Positions 8,296-16,508 of a stretch of 32,062 nucleotides of DNA are shown piece after piece. Where the stretch lies: assembly GCA_024399015.1 (NCBI GenBank), contig JAKSIC010000032.1:1-32062 (forward strand). Reading direction: 5' to 3'. A program made the translations under genes and the position numbers. How positions within the stretch are numbered: the stretch's first letter is position 1; each line of letters begins with the position of its first letter. This DNA comes from Fibrobacter sp. (GTDB lineage: Bacteria; Fibrobacterota; Fibrobacteria; Fibrobacterales; Fibrobacteraceae). The notes under the pieces are model-generated. The model did not search any database. It was not told the DNA's origin and saw only the letters and a program-made list of their open reading frames with translations.

Positions 8296-10638
8296 ATGAA
8301 GAAAACAAACAAAACCTTCAAGAAGGGAGCAGCAATCGCGCTTGCCACTTTGATGGCAGCAGGTTCCGCTTTCGCTCAGAATGGCATGGGTGGCGGCCGT
8401 GACGGTATGCACCAGATCGACGCCCACACCCTCGGTCAGTGGCACGTTTCCTTCGGCGTTGGAGCTACAGGCTCTGCAGACTCTTGGTCTCTCGCCGGTG
8501 GTGGTCTTTTGATTCGTGAAGAAGGCAAGCCCGTGGCCATGAACGAAACAGCCTATTCCGCAGACATCGCTGCAAGCTTCGCCATCGGCCTCACCAATTG
8601 GTTGGATGCAGGCATCAACTTCCCTCTCTACTTTGATTCCGGTACCGACAGCGAAAACTACATCGGCAACAGTTCTTTGTCCGGCGTGGGTATCGGTGAT
8701 ATCAATCTCTGGGGCAAGCTCCGCTTCCTCGGTGGCAACAAGTCCGTTTTCACCTCCGCAGCATTCCTCCAGTTCTACATTCCCACTGGTAACGAAGACG
8801 TTGGTATGCGTCCCCGTCACTCCTGGTACCTGGACGAAAAGACCATGGCCTACAGTTCTGGCTACGCAGCCTTGGGTGGTGGTTTGATCTTCAGTTTGGA
8901 CCTTACCCGATTCAACATTCCTGTTCGTTGGAACGGTCAGGTCAGCTACCTCCACTCCTTTGACGACAATCCGTCCAACTCCTTGCTTTATAGCACAGGT
9001 GTAAACGTTGTTCCGTTCCGCTCTCTTGACTTCTTCCTGGAATTCTCCGGTGAAATGCGTCTTGATAGTGATCCGTACTACATCGAACCGATCATGGACC
9101 CGATGACCATCACCCCGGGTGTTCGATTCCACCTGAACGACAATATGGACCTGGCACTCGGTATCGAAATGGCCCCCCGTATGTTCCGAAACATCACCTT
9201 CGACTACAAGAAGGAATTGGACTACGGCAAGGACTTCATCATTACCAAGGTTGATGACCAGGGTCGTGAAACCAAGTACCGTTATTCCGCAAACCCGCTG
9301 TTCGCAGCATCCGCAGCCCTCACCTGGCGCTTCGGTGGCGACGAACGTATCAACGGCGTCAATGTGGACTCCCTGGTCCGCGTTCGTTCCGAAATCTTGG
9401 CTAAGGCAAAGGTTGACTCCATCCTCCGTAACATGAAGGCTGACACCATCACCGTTTCCAAGATCGATACCGTAAACAAGGTTGATACCGTTTCTGTTTC
9501 CAAGGTTGACACCATCGCAAAGATTGACACCATCTCCAAGATCGATACTCTGACCCGCGTAGACACCCTCAAGGTTGTGGACTCTGCAGAAATTGCAAAG
9601 AACCAGGCCAAGATGGATTCCATCGCAGCAGCAGCAGCCCAGGACAAGGCCAAGGCAGACTCTATCGCAGCAGCATCCGCTCAGGATAAGGCTAAGATGG
9701 ATTCCATTGCCAACGAAGCTGCCAAGAACAAGGCTCAGATGGATTCTCTCGCAAGACTCTCCGGCGACGACGACAAGGACGGCGTTCCCAACATGGTCGA
9801 CAAGTGCCCGGATACTCAGGCTGGCCTCAAGGTCGGTGCCGATGGTTGTGAAGTTGATACCGACAACGACGGCGTAACTGATTCTAAGGACAAGTGCCCG
9901 GAATCTCATGCAGGCGCTCCGGTTGACGAAGAAGGTTGCGAATTCGACGAAGACGAAGACGGCATCGTTGATGCTCTCGACAAGTGCTTGCATACCTTGA
10001 GTGACGTGAACGTTGACGACAAGGGCTGCCCGACCAATAAGGATGAAGATCTTGACAAGCTCAAGAGCCAGATTACCTTCAAGAAGGGTACTGCAAAGAT
10101 CAACAAGAAGTCCAACAAGGCTATGGACAAGATTGCCAAGTTGATGATCGCACGCAGCAACCTCCGCATCGAAATCCAGGGTCACTGCGACGAAAAGAAA
10201 ACTGCAGAAGACAACCAGGAAATGTCCGTGCTCCGTGCACAGGCTGTGGTTGACTACCTCGTAGCCAAGGGCGTTCCGTCCAAGTACGTCCGTGCAGCAG
10301 GCTTCGGTGATACTCAGCTCCTCGTCCAGCCCAAGATGGACAAGAAGGGCCGTAAGGCTAAGTCCAACCCGAAGAACAACCGCGTTGAATTTGCTCCGCA
10401 CGTAAAGAAGCCGAAGAAGAAGGCTGAAGCTCCGGCTGCTGAAGCAGCTGCAGCACAGGCCGCAGCTCCGCAGGCTGAATCTCAGGTAGCTCCTGCACCG
10501 GCCGCAGCACCTGCACCGGCCGCAGCTCCGGCTCCTGCAAAGGAAGCTCCGAAGGCTGAAGCCCCCAAGGCAGAAGCTAAGCCCGCAGCAGCACCTGCAA
10601 AGGGCGGCTTCAAGCAGGACGCTCCTAAGAAAAAATAG
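8296..10638 (+). CDS. OmpA family outer-membrane protein with TSP3 repeats
   Basis: 780 residues. Signal peptide ending AGSAFA-Q at about residue 27; then a beta-barrel-like region to about 345. A linker with eight or so D-T steps at 5-7 residue intervals (SKIDTVNKVDTVSVSK, KIDTISKIDTLTRVDTL; 380-425) is followed by a charged Ala/Lys/Asp coiled stretch (430-485). Three thrombospondin type-3 calcium-binding repeats follow (DDDKDGVPNMVDKCPDTQAG and two more; 488-580), then an OmpA C-terminal peptidoglycan-binding domain (590-697, IEIQGHCDEKKTAEDNQEMS ... NNRVEF). An Ala/Pro/Lys tail of about 80 residues ends the protein and is unusual after this domain. Likely an abundant cell-envelope protein tethering outer membrane to wall, as the strongly biased codons suggest. 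AGGTGGA precedes the ATG; terminator at 10669-10699. Confidence 0.92.
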   Translation: MKKTNKTFKKGAAIALATLMAAGSAFAQNGMGGGRDGMHQIDAHTLGQWHVSFGVGATGSADSWSLAGGGLLIREEGKPVAMNETAYSADIAASFAIGLTNWLDAGINFPLYFDSGTDSENYIGNSSLSGVGIGDINLWGKLRFLGGNKSVFTSAAFLQFYIPTGNEDVGMRPRHSWYLDEKTMAYSSGYAALGGGLIFSLDLTRFNIPVRWNGQVSYLHSFDDNPSNSLLYSTGVNVVPFRSLDFFLEFSGEMRLDSDPYYIEPIMDPMTITPGVRFHLNDNMDLALGIEMAPRMFRNITFDYKKELDYGKDFIITKVDDQGRETKYRYSANPLFAASAALTWRFGGDERINGVNVDSLVRVRSEILAKAKVDSILRNMKADTITVSKIDTVNKVDTVSVSKVDTIAKIDTISKIDTLTRVDTLKVVDSAEIAKNQAKMDSIAAAAAQDKAKADSIAAASAQDKAKMDSIANEAAKNKAQMDSLARLSGDDDKDGVPNMVDKCPDTQAGLKVGADGCEVDTDNDGVTDSKDKCPESHAGAPVDEEGCEFDEDEDGIVDALDKCLHTLSDVNVDDKGCPTNKDEDLDKLKSQITFKKGTAKINKKSNKAMDKIAKLMIARSNLRIEIQGHCDEKKTAEDNQEMSVLRAQAVVDYLVAKGVPSKYVRAAGFGDTQLLVQPKMDKKGRKAKSNPKNNRVEFAPHVKKPKKKAEAPAAEAAAAQAAAPQAESQVAPAPAAAPAPAAAPAPAKEAPKAEAPKAEAKPAAAPAKGGFKQDAPKKK

Positions 10639-10668
10639 GACGCACTAGCTTAAAGCGCAAAACTTGAA

Positions 10669-10699
10669 AAGGATGTCTCCAACGAGACATCCTTTTTTT
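10669..10699 (+). terminator. Intrinsic terminator of the OmpA gene
   Basis: GGATGTCTC/GAGACATCC stem with a CAAC loop and a seven-T run. Its tail runs directly into the TATATT box of the next gene. Confidence 0.92.
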
Positions 10700-10704
10700 A
10701 TATT
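10699..10704 (+). promoter_or_regulatory. TATATT box, likely -10 of a leaderless permease gene
   Basis: TATATTC lies 12 bp before the A of the permease ATG at 10711, and no Shine-Dalgarno is present. The spacing is what is expected if transcription starts on the start codon. The same arrangement occurs at 12706-12711, 16496-16501, 22146-22151 (TACATT) and 29764-29769. Confidence 0.5.
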
Positions 10705-10710
10705 CAAAAC

Positions 10711-11559
10711 ATGGCAAACGAATGGACCACAGAAATCAAGCCCAAGACAAGTCTGCTCAGCGTGGACTTCAAGGAGCTTTGGCAGTACCGCGACCTTTAC
10801 CGCATGTTCGTAAAGCGCGATATCGTCACCTGGTACAAGCAAACCATCCTCGGTCCCCTGTGGTTTTTCATTCAGCCCATCATGACCACCATCATGTTCA
10901 TGGTAGTCTTCGGTGGAATCGCCAAGATCAGTACCGATGGTTTGCCTCAGCCTCTTTTCTACTTGGCAGGCATTTGCCTTTGGCAATACTTTTCCGAAAG
11001 CCTGAACCAGACCAGCAAAACCTTCATTGACAACGCCAACGTTTTCGGCAAGGTTTACTTTCCGCGACTGGTAGTACCTATGGCAACCGTCACCAGCAAC
11101 CTGGTACGTCTTGCCATCCAAATGGGTTTGTTCTTCCTGGTGTTCGGCTACTACATGATCTTTACCGACGCACCGGTACACCCAAACCTTTACGCACTAC
11201 TCACACCCGTACTTGTGGCGATTCTCGCTGGTCTCGCCCTGGGCTTCGGCATCCTGTTCAGCAGCCTTACCACCAAGTATCGCGACCTTACATTCCTGCT
11301 CACCTTCATTGTGCAGCTCTGGATGTACGCCACCCCCGTTATCTACCCCCTCTCCACCATCGACAACCCGAAGCTGAAAATGCTGATGCAGGCAAATCCC
11401 CTGACCAGCATTATGGAAACCTTCAAGTTCGGCGTTCTCGGCGTTGGCGAATTCAGCTGGGCAGGTCTAGGCTACAGCGCAGCCTTTGCCGCAGTCCTTT
11501 TGGCACTGGGCATTATCGTATTCAACAGAATACAGCGCACCTTTATGGATACTGTTTAA
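10711..11559 (+). CDS. wzm: ABC-2 type polysaccharide export permease (Wzm-like)
   Basis: 282 residues with about six hydrophobic segments and the N-terminal LWQYRDLYRMFVKRDIVTWYKQTILGPLW region typical of inner-membrane permeases exporting O-antigen or capsule chains (RfbA/Wzm/KpsM group). The motif LTTKYRDLTFLLTFIVQLWMYATPVIYP near residues 190-215 is diagnostic. It should pair with an ATPase of the Wzt type; the only one here, at 22159, is 10.6 kb away rather than adjacent. The gene begins 12 bp after the OmpA terminator, has no Shine-Dalgarno, and is probably transcribed from the TATATT box at 10699. The next gene converges on it. Confidence 0.88.
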   Translation: MANEWTTEIKPKTSLLSVDFKELWQYRDLYRMFVKRDIVTWYKQTILGPLWFFIQPIMTTIMFMVVFGGIAKISTDGLPQPLFYLAGICLWQYFSESLNQTSKTFIDNANVFGKVYFPRLVVPMATVTSNLVRLAIQMGLFFLVFGYYMIFTDAPVHPNLYALLTPVLVAILAGLALGFGILFSSLTTKYRDLTFLLTFIVQLWMYATPVIYPLSTIDNPKLKMLMQANPLTSIMETFKFGVLGVGEFSWAGLGYSAAFAAVLLALGIIVFNRIQRTFMDTV

Positions 11560-11571
11560 ACCGGCGAGGTT

Positions 11572-12699
11572 TTAGACGTTTTCCCACTTCTGGGATTTTG
11601 CGGAAACCGCTGCAGCCTGCATCATGGCAAGGCCTTCCAGGGAGGTCTTGATTCCGCAGACATACTTGCTTGTAAAGCTACCGGTTGCAAAATACTGTTC
11701 CAGGCAATCTGCGATGTCGCGGTAGTAGTTGGCAAAAGCTTCGATGAAGCCTGCGGGATGACCCGCCTTGAAGCGGTTATAGCGGGGCAAGTTTGCAATT
11801 TTCACGTCGCCCGTACGGTCGCTTAAGCAGACGCGTCCGTGAAGGTCGCAAGTCTTCAGAGTTTCAGGTTCCAGCTGGAACCATTCTGCACTGCCTTCGC
11901 TACCAAACACACGGATGCGCAAACCATTGCGGTTACCAAGCGCAGTCTTGCTGAACCAGACCTGGGCACGGACGTTATTGGTGTACTGAACCAACGCGCC
12001 AACGTTATCCACAATCTGCGGGAACAAGCCGAAGGTGGCTTCATCTGCCACAATGCGGGTAGGACGCTCGCCAGTCAGGAAATACATCATGTTGTGCAGA
12101 TGGCTTCCCAAGTCCAAGGAAATCTTCGGGATAACCGTATCCTTCAAGCGCCAGGCCTGAGGTTTGGGCGGTTCATTGTTTGCCCCCAAGCGAAGGAACC
12201 CTTCCTGGGGCATTTCCACCTGAACCTGCTGAATCTTGCCCAGCTTACCATCTTCAATCAATTGCTTCAATTCACGGACCATAGGATAGCCCGTGTAGTT
12301 ATAAGTGGTGCAGAAGAAGCCCTTGGTTTCGGCAACGACTTTTGCAATGGACTCGCCTTCGGCAACACTTGTAGCCAAGGACTTTTCGCAAATTACCGGG
12401 AAGCCCGCTTGCAGCGCTGCCACCACAATTTCTTCGTGATAGTCGGTGGGAGCCAAAACAACGACGGCATCCAACTTGCCTTTTTCGGACTGCAGCAACT
12501 GACGGTAATCGTCGTAAACTCGGTCGGGAGCAACACCCCAAACTTCAGCAGTCTGCTTATTGATTTCGGCGTGGGTGCTGAACGCACCGGCCACCAGCTT
12601 AAAGCAGCCATCCATCTGGCTTGCCGCTTTATGAACTTCACCAATGGCCGAATTGATTCCGCCGCCAATAAAAGCAATGTTGTAAGGCTTTTTCTGCAT
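11572..12699 (-). CDS. Gfo/Idh/MocA family oxidoreductase
   Basis: 375 residues. N-terminal NAD(P)-binding Rossmann fold with IAFIGGGINSAIGEVH (residues 8-23) and VICEKSLATS (about 98-107), where the usual Glu-Lys-Pro has Ser in place of Pro. The C-terminal domain has LDLGSHLHNMMYFLTGE, the position of the catalytic acid/histidine motif. Family members oxidise or reduce sugars or nucleotide sugars, and some act on UDP-N-acetyl sugar acids; the substrate here is not determined. It is last in the minus-strand row 16449-11572, but a 58-bp gap and its own TATATT box (12706-12711) suggest it may also be transcribed alone, without a leader. Confidence 0.85.
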   Translation of the reverse strand: MQKKPYNIAFIGGGINSAIGEVHKAASQMDGCFKLVAGAFSTHAEINKQTAEVWGVAPDRVYDDYRQLLQSEKGKLDAVVVLAPTDYHEEIVVAALQAGFPVICEKSLATSVAEGESIAKVVAETKGFFCTTYNYTGYPMVRELKQLIEDGKLGKIQQVQVEMPQEGFLRLGANNEPPKPQAWRLKDTVIPKISLDLGSHLHNMMYFLTGERPTRIVADEATFGLFPQIVDNVGALVQYTNNVRAQVWFSKTALGNRNGLRIRVFGSEGSAEWFQLEPETLKTCDLHGRVCLSDRTGDVKIANLPRYNRFKAGHPAGFIEAFANYYRDIADCLEQYFATGSFTSKYVCGIKTSLEGLAMMQAAAVSAKSQKWENV

Positions 12700-12705
12700 A
12701 GTTTG

Positions 12706-12711
12706 AATATA
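12706..12711 (-). promoter_or_regulatory. TATATT box 12 bp before the Gfo/Idh start
   Basis: On the minus strand, TATATTCaaact immediately precedes the ATG at 12699, the same layout as before the permease gene. No Shine-Dalgarno sequence is present. Confidence 0.5.
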
Positions 12712-12757
12712 ATCTTTTTACGGGAACGCGACGCACTCTTTTGCGAAATGTGCGCCA

Positions 12758-14026
12758 CTACTTAAAGCGGACCTTGATATATTCGGACATCTTCGCCGTT
12801 TTTTCAGTCATTTCTTCAACAGAACCGAACTGCATAAACACGATGCCAGCCTTGTAGTACATTGGATCGGCAACTTCTTCGCCCTCCTTATACCACATAA
12901 ACTTTTCAACAATGTTCTGCTGAATTTCATCGGAAAAATCAACACCAGCGACCACGCCTGTACGGTTAGTCATGACGCAGTGGCGGAGGAAAGGCTTCGG
13001 AACGTTGTGCAGAGCCTGCTTCGATTGCGTCGCTACGCTCGCAATGACATCCGTACTCAATCCGCATTCGGCTTTCACAAGCATCAAGGGGTAATCCACT
13101 CCGGTGGCATACTTCACGAACTTGATGTACAAATCTCCCGGAGGCCTGCGGCAGATTTCAATAATCACCGGAATTCCGTCATCACGTTCAATGTACTGAA
13201 TATGAAGAATTCCATCCACAAGTTTCAAGTCGCGAGCGATGCGTTCGCTGTATTCCACCAACAATTGCAACCCGCGGGCGCTTGTGGAGCTAGGCGTATT
13301 GGCGCCGCTAACCATGTACTTGTTCAAGTAGTACTGTTCATTGTCGGCAAAATAAAACGCAACTTTGCCACCTTTCAAAAAACAGCTGAAACCATGATTT
13401 GTTCCAACAACAAACTCTTCCACCACAACGTGGTCTTCACGAGTTCTTGCCACGGCATCAGCGTAAGCAGCCAAAGCCTCATCCACATTGTTTGCGCGAT
13501 GAATTCCCTTGCCGCCAGTAAGATCTACCGGCTTTACAATCAAAGGAAACTGTAGCGGACAGAAATTCTTTTGTTCAAAACTTGCAGATTCACAACCGCC
13601 ATTAGGAGCAATTCCGATAACGGATTTGAATTCTTCTAAACTGCGAACAACCCTTGCACGGGGCGTAGGAATGCGGAGCCTTTCCGCCAAGGCACGATAC
13701 TTGTCCTTGTGGTGAATCAGTAAGCTGGTTTCATAACTATCGTGGCCAGGCAAGCCCAGCTTTTCGCAAACATAAACCGTACTGAGCAAGGCGAAATCAT
13801 TGCAGCCGGAACACACGGCGCTTACGCCTTCGGCACGGGCAAGTTCCAGCATGGCATTCTTGTCACTAAAGTCTGCAAAAACGTTCTTGTCTGCATAAGG
13901 ATGGCCGAGCCCCTCTCGCGCATTTCCCGTGGTTATGACAAAATAACCAAGAGACTGAGCCGCTTGAATCAAGGGGATTTCGGCATGGCCGCCGCCCAGC
14001 AACAAAAGACGTTTCTTATCCGGCAT
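12758..14026 (-). CDS. ATP-grasp domain enzyme
   Basis: 422 residues from the ATG at 14026. MPDKKRLLLLGGGHAEIPLIQAA is the pre-ATP-grasp Rossmann-like start; FPLIVKPVDLTGGKGIHRA is the ATP-grasp lysine and glycine loop (about 165-185), HVVVEEFVVG follows, and the metal-binding segment is VIIEICRRPPG. Such enzymes ligate a carboxylate to an amine, thiol or alcohol using ATP, and in polysaccharide loci may add amino acids to sugars; the actual substrate is unknown. The frame carries an in-frame palindromic repeat at 13018-13053 encoding DVIASVATQSKQ (about residues 325-337). It follows the transaminase by 13 bp. The longer frame to 14074 overlaps that gene and is not favoured. Confidence 0.82.
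   Translation of the reverse strand: MPDKKRLLLLGGGHAEIPLIQAAQSLGYFVITTGNAREGLGHPYADKNVFADFSDKNAMLELARAEGVSAVCSGCNDFALLSTVYVCEKLGLPGHDSYETSLLIHHKDKYRALAERLRIPTPRARVVRSLEEFKSVIGIAPNGGCESASFEQKNFCPLQFPLIVKPVDLTGGKGIHRANNVDEALAAYADAVARTREDHVVVEEFVVGTNHGFSCFLKGGKVAFYFADNEQYYLNKYMVSGANTPSSTSARGLQLLVEYSERIARDLKLVDGILHIQYIERDDGIPVIIEICRRPPGDLYIKFVKYATGVDYPLMLVKAECGLSTDVIASVATQSKQALHNVPKPFLRHCVMTNRTGVVAGVDFSDEIQQNIVEKFMWYKEGEEVADPMYYKAGIVFMQFGSVEEMTEKTAKMSEYIKVRFK
13018..13053 (-). repeat. Palindromic repeat inserted in frame in the ATP-grasp gene
   Basis: Minus-strand reading: TGTCATTGCGAGCGTAGCGA then CGCAATCGAAGCAG. GCGAGCGTAGCGACGC is partly self-complementary. It is related to the element at 17917-17960 and encodes VIASVATQSKQ, a segment that looks foreign to the ATP-grasp fold. 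Confidence 0.75.
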
Positions 14027-14039
14027 ATCGTCGCTATCC

Positions 14040-15170
14040 CTACTTAAAGAATTCTTCCACCTTGTCACAGACAAAGTTCAGGTCATCGTTACTCAAGCCA
14101 TAATACATCGGCAAGCGCAGCAGGCGATTGCTTTCTGCAGTGGTAAACTTGTCCTCCCCATGGAACTGTCCAAAGCGTTTTCCCGCGGGGGCATTATGCA
14201 GCGGAACATAGTGGAACACCGCCAGAATTTCATTCTTCACCAAATGGGCAATCATCTTGGTGCGTCCATCCAGATCAGGCATCTTGATGTAGAACATGTG
14301 AGCATTGTGCCTGCAATGTTCCGGAACCTGAGGCAACTGAATCAAGCCCCGCTGTTCAAGGCCAGACAAGCGTTCGCGATAAGCGTTCCAGCTAGCCATT
14401 CGGTTATCATAAATCTTGTTAGCTTGTTCCAATTCCGCATACAAGTAGGCCGCATTCAATTCGCTAGGCAAGTAGCTGGAACCCAGTTCCACCCAAGTGT
14501 ACTTATCCACTTCACCACGATGGAACTGACAACGGTTCGTTCCCTTTTCGCGAATGATTTCCGCGTGGTCCGCAAACTTTGCATCACGAATGAGAAGAGC
14601 TCCGCCCTCCCCCATGCTGTAGTTCTTGGTTTCGTGATAGCTATAGCAGCCAAAATCGCCCAAGGTTCCCAAGGCACGGCCCTTATAAGTAGCCATCATC
14701 CCCTGGGCAGCATCTTCCACCACAAACAGATTATGGCGGCGAGCAATTTCATTAATCGTATCCATCTCGCAAGCCACACCTGCGTAATGCACCGGCACAA
14801 TAGCCTTGGTTCGTGGAGTGATTGCTGCTTCCACCAGTTTTTCATCCAAGTTCATAGTGTCGGGGCGAATATCCACGAACACGCACTTGGCGCCGCGCAT
14901 AGCAAAAGCATCCGCAGTAGAAACAAAGGTGAAAGACGGCATGATCACTTCGTCGCCAGGCTTGATGTCGCAAAGGAGTGCAGCCATTTCCAGAGCATGG
15001 GTACAGCTGGTGGTAAGCAAAGCCTTCGCCGTTCCTGTATGCTCCTTGAGCCAGGCATGGCATTTCTGATTGAACTGACCATCGCCACAAATACGTCCGC
15101 TTTCTACAGCGGCACGAACATAATCAATCTCGGGACCAACAAAAGGAGGCTTGTTAAAAGGAATACGCAT
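14040..15170 (-). CDS. wecE: dTDP-4-amino-4,6-dideoxygalactose transaminase (WecE/RffA type)
   Basis: 376 residues from the ATG at 15170. PLP-dependent DegT/DnrJ/EryC1/StrS aminotransferase. The match to WecE is close throughout: IPFNKPPFVGPEIDYV at the start, GDEVIMPSFTFVSTADAF, IVPVHYAGVACEMDTI, FVVEDAAQGMMATYKGRALG, SYHETKNYSMGEGGA (with the PLP-binding Lys), and NAHMFYIKMPDLDGR. It should transaminate dTDP-4-dehydro-6-deoxyglucose, made by RfbB, to dTDP-4-amino-4,6-dideoxygalactose, using glutamate. The start lies 7 bp downstream of the stop of the gene at 15178-16449, so the two are probably coupled. The upstream TTG at 15176 is less likely as start. Confidence 0.9.
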   Translation of the reverse strand: MRIPFNKPPFVGPEIDYVRAAVESGRICGDGQFNQKCHAWLKEHTGTAKALLTTSCTHALEMAALLCDIKPGDEVIMPSFTFVSTADAFAMRGAKCVFVDIRPDTMNLDEKLVEAAITPRTKAIVPVHYAGVACEMDTINEIARRHNLFVVEDAAQGMMATYKGRALGTLGDFGCYSYHETKNYSMGEGGALLIRDAKFADHAEIIREKGTNRCQFHRGEVDKYTWVELGSSYLPSELNAAYLYAELEQANKIYDNRMASWNAYRERLSGLEQRGLIQLPQVPEHCRHNAHMFYIKMPDLDGRTKMIAHLVKNEILAVFHYVPLHNAPAGKRFGQFHGEDKFTTAESNRLLRLPMYYGLSNDDLNFVCDKVEEFFK

Positions 15171-15177
15171 ACACAAC

Positions 15178-16449
15178 TCAATTTAAAATAACGTAAGGAG
15201 TCCAACGCTTGTAGAAACGTTCCTGGAACTTCAAAGGAGAAAGAATCGGTTCGTGGTCACCTTCAACCACAAAGCGAACGTCCGGATGTTTGCGGGCCAA
15301 ATCAGCAACCAATCGCAAAGTTTCCATCAAGCGTTCCGTATAAGCAGAATCCAGCTTTTCAACAGGAATGCGATAAGCGGCCTGGGTTACATCACTACCC
15401 GGAGCGGTCAAACCTTCAACAGGGAACTTGGTGGCCGTGGTAGTCCACGCAGCGAAAACCTTGGGGGCGGCGGCACCCGAATCCGACGGCACTGTCAAAA
15501 CGCTATCCAGCATTTTTGCAATTTCACCATCACTCAAGGACTTGTCCCACACCACATTTCCAAAGCCCACATTACTGATGTACTTAAACCGCCACTGTTC
15601 CGTGCTATCAAGAGCAACAAAGAAATGAGTGTTAAAACCAGCAGCAGCCAACTGGGCAGGAATAAACAACGTATCACGACGACGTGTTGCCGAATCACGC
15701 TTCAATTCGTAAATCAAGTTCTCACGTTCGGCCGTTCGAGTGCGGCTGTACATGCGGCTATGCACACCCACTTGCACGGGCACACCTGCATCCCGGAACA
15801 CGGACAGTTCAGCTTCAAACCGTTCGTTATCCAAGGGAATGCCCCAGCTTTCCACCAACACAAAAACATTGCTACGGGTAGAATCCACATACCGGCGAGC
15901 CACAAAGGCAGAATCTTCCACGGAGTACTTTGCCTTGAAAGATTCCGGCAAGATTTTTTGTTCCACAGGCTTGGGCGCCGTTCTTGCCAAATAGTCCACC
16001 ACCGGGAACTGAGCCAAAGGCTGAGCCGCATAGTTGTTATAGGCAAACAGGTGCGCAATCAGCGCCACAAAAACAATCAAGTTTACCGTGGGGAATGTAA
16101 AAGGAGGAACTTTCCACATCATGGCAACAGCGAGGACGCACGTGACCACCGGAACAATTCCGTACCAACCCATGTTCCAACCCTTGATGGCAAGCAAGTT
16201 ACTCAAGTCAAGGTAAGCCACCACGAGCATCAAGGCGACAATCAAAGCCATCGCCGCATAGCGCAAGCGTGTCACGCAAAGCTTTGCCGAAGCATTCTGC
16301 GGTTTCACCCACGCAAAGCAAAGCAGCAAGGCAAATTCTTCAAATCCGAACAATCCGCGCACAATATCCTGGCCTTTTTCGAACGTAAGCAAAAAAGGCG
16401 CGATCGTGATCAAGGCACTGGCCACCAACGGATAAAGTAATCGCATCAT
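15178..16449 (-). CDS. Membrane-anchored alkaline phosphatase superfamily protein
   Basis: About 423 residues from the ATG at 16449 (a second ATG is at 16446; TTG at 16479 would lengthen it). Roughly five hydrophobic segments occupy residues 1-145. A periplasmic domain follows, with SNVFVLVESWG (about 190-200), SRTRTAERENLIYEL where a nucleophilic Thr could sit, and FVVEGDHEPI near the end. These match the layout of LTA-synthase/phosphoethanolamine-transferase relatives of the alkaline phosphatase superfamily, which move phospho-groups onto envelope glycans. The substrate is unknown, and the N- and C-terminal metal ligands are only partly clear. It heads the minus-strand row with wecE and the ATP-grasp gene. 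Confidence 0.6.
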   Translation of the reverse strand: MMRLLYPLVASALITIAPFLLTFEKGQDIVRGLFGFEEFALLLCFAWVKPQNASAKLCVTRLRYAAMALIVALMLVVAYLDLSNLLAIKGWNMGWYGIVPVVTCVLAVAMMWKVPPFTFPTVNLIVFVALIAHLFAYNNYAAQPLAQFPVVDYLARTAPKPVEQKILPESFKAKYSVEDSAFVARRYVDSTRSNVFVLVESWGIPLDNERFEAELSVFRDAGVPVQVGVHSRMYSRTRTAERENLIYELKRDSATRRRDTLFIPAQLAAAGFNTHFFVALDSTEQWRFKYISNVGFGNVVWDKSLSDGEIAKMLDSVLTVPSDSGAAAPKVFAAWTTTATKFPVEGLTAPGSDVTQAAYRIPVEKLDSAYTERLMETLRLVADLARKHPDVRFVVEGDHEPILSPLKFQERFYKRWTPYVILN

Positions 16450-16495
16450 ACGGGGTAAATGTAAATTAAAATCAACCAAAAAGTTTTTTTCTTTT

Positions 16496-16501
16496 TATAT
16501 T
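16496..16501 (+). promoter_or_regulatory. TATATT box 13 bp before the ArnC/GtrB-like start
   Basis: TATATTCcatgctATG with no Shine-Dalgarno. On the opposite strand TACATTT lies 14 bp before the divergent ATG at 16449 (16458-16463), so both divergent genes could be leaderless. Confidence 0.5.
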
Positions 16502-16508
16502 CCATGCT

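Noticed and set aside
8254-10401. 715-codon open frame opposite the OmpA gene
   Set aside because: It mirrors the OmpA gene, which has an unmistakable domain order and signal peptide; the antisense frame is open because of strong codon bias and has no recognisable domain, start signals or composition of its own.
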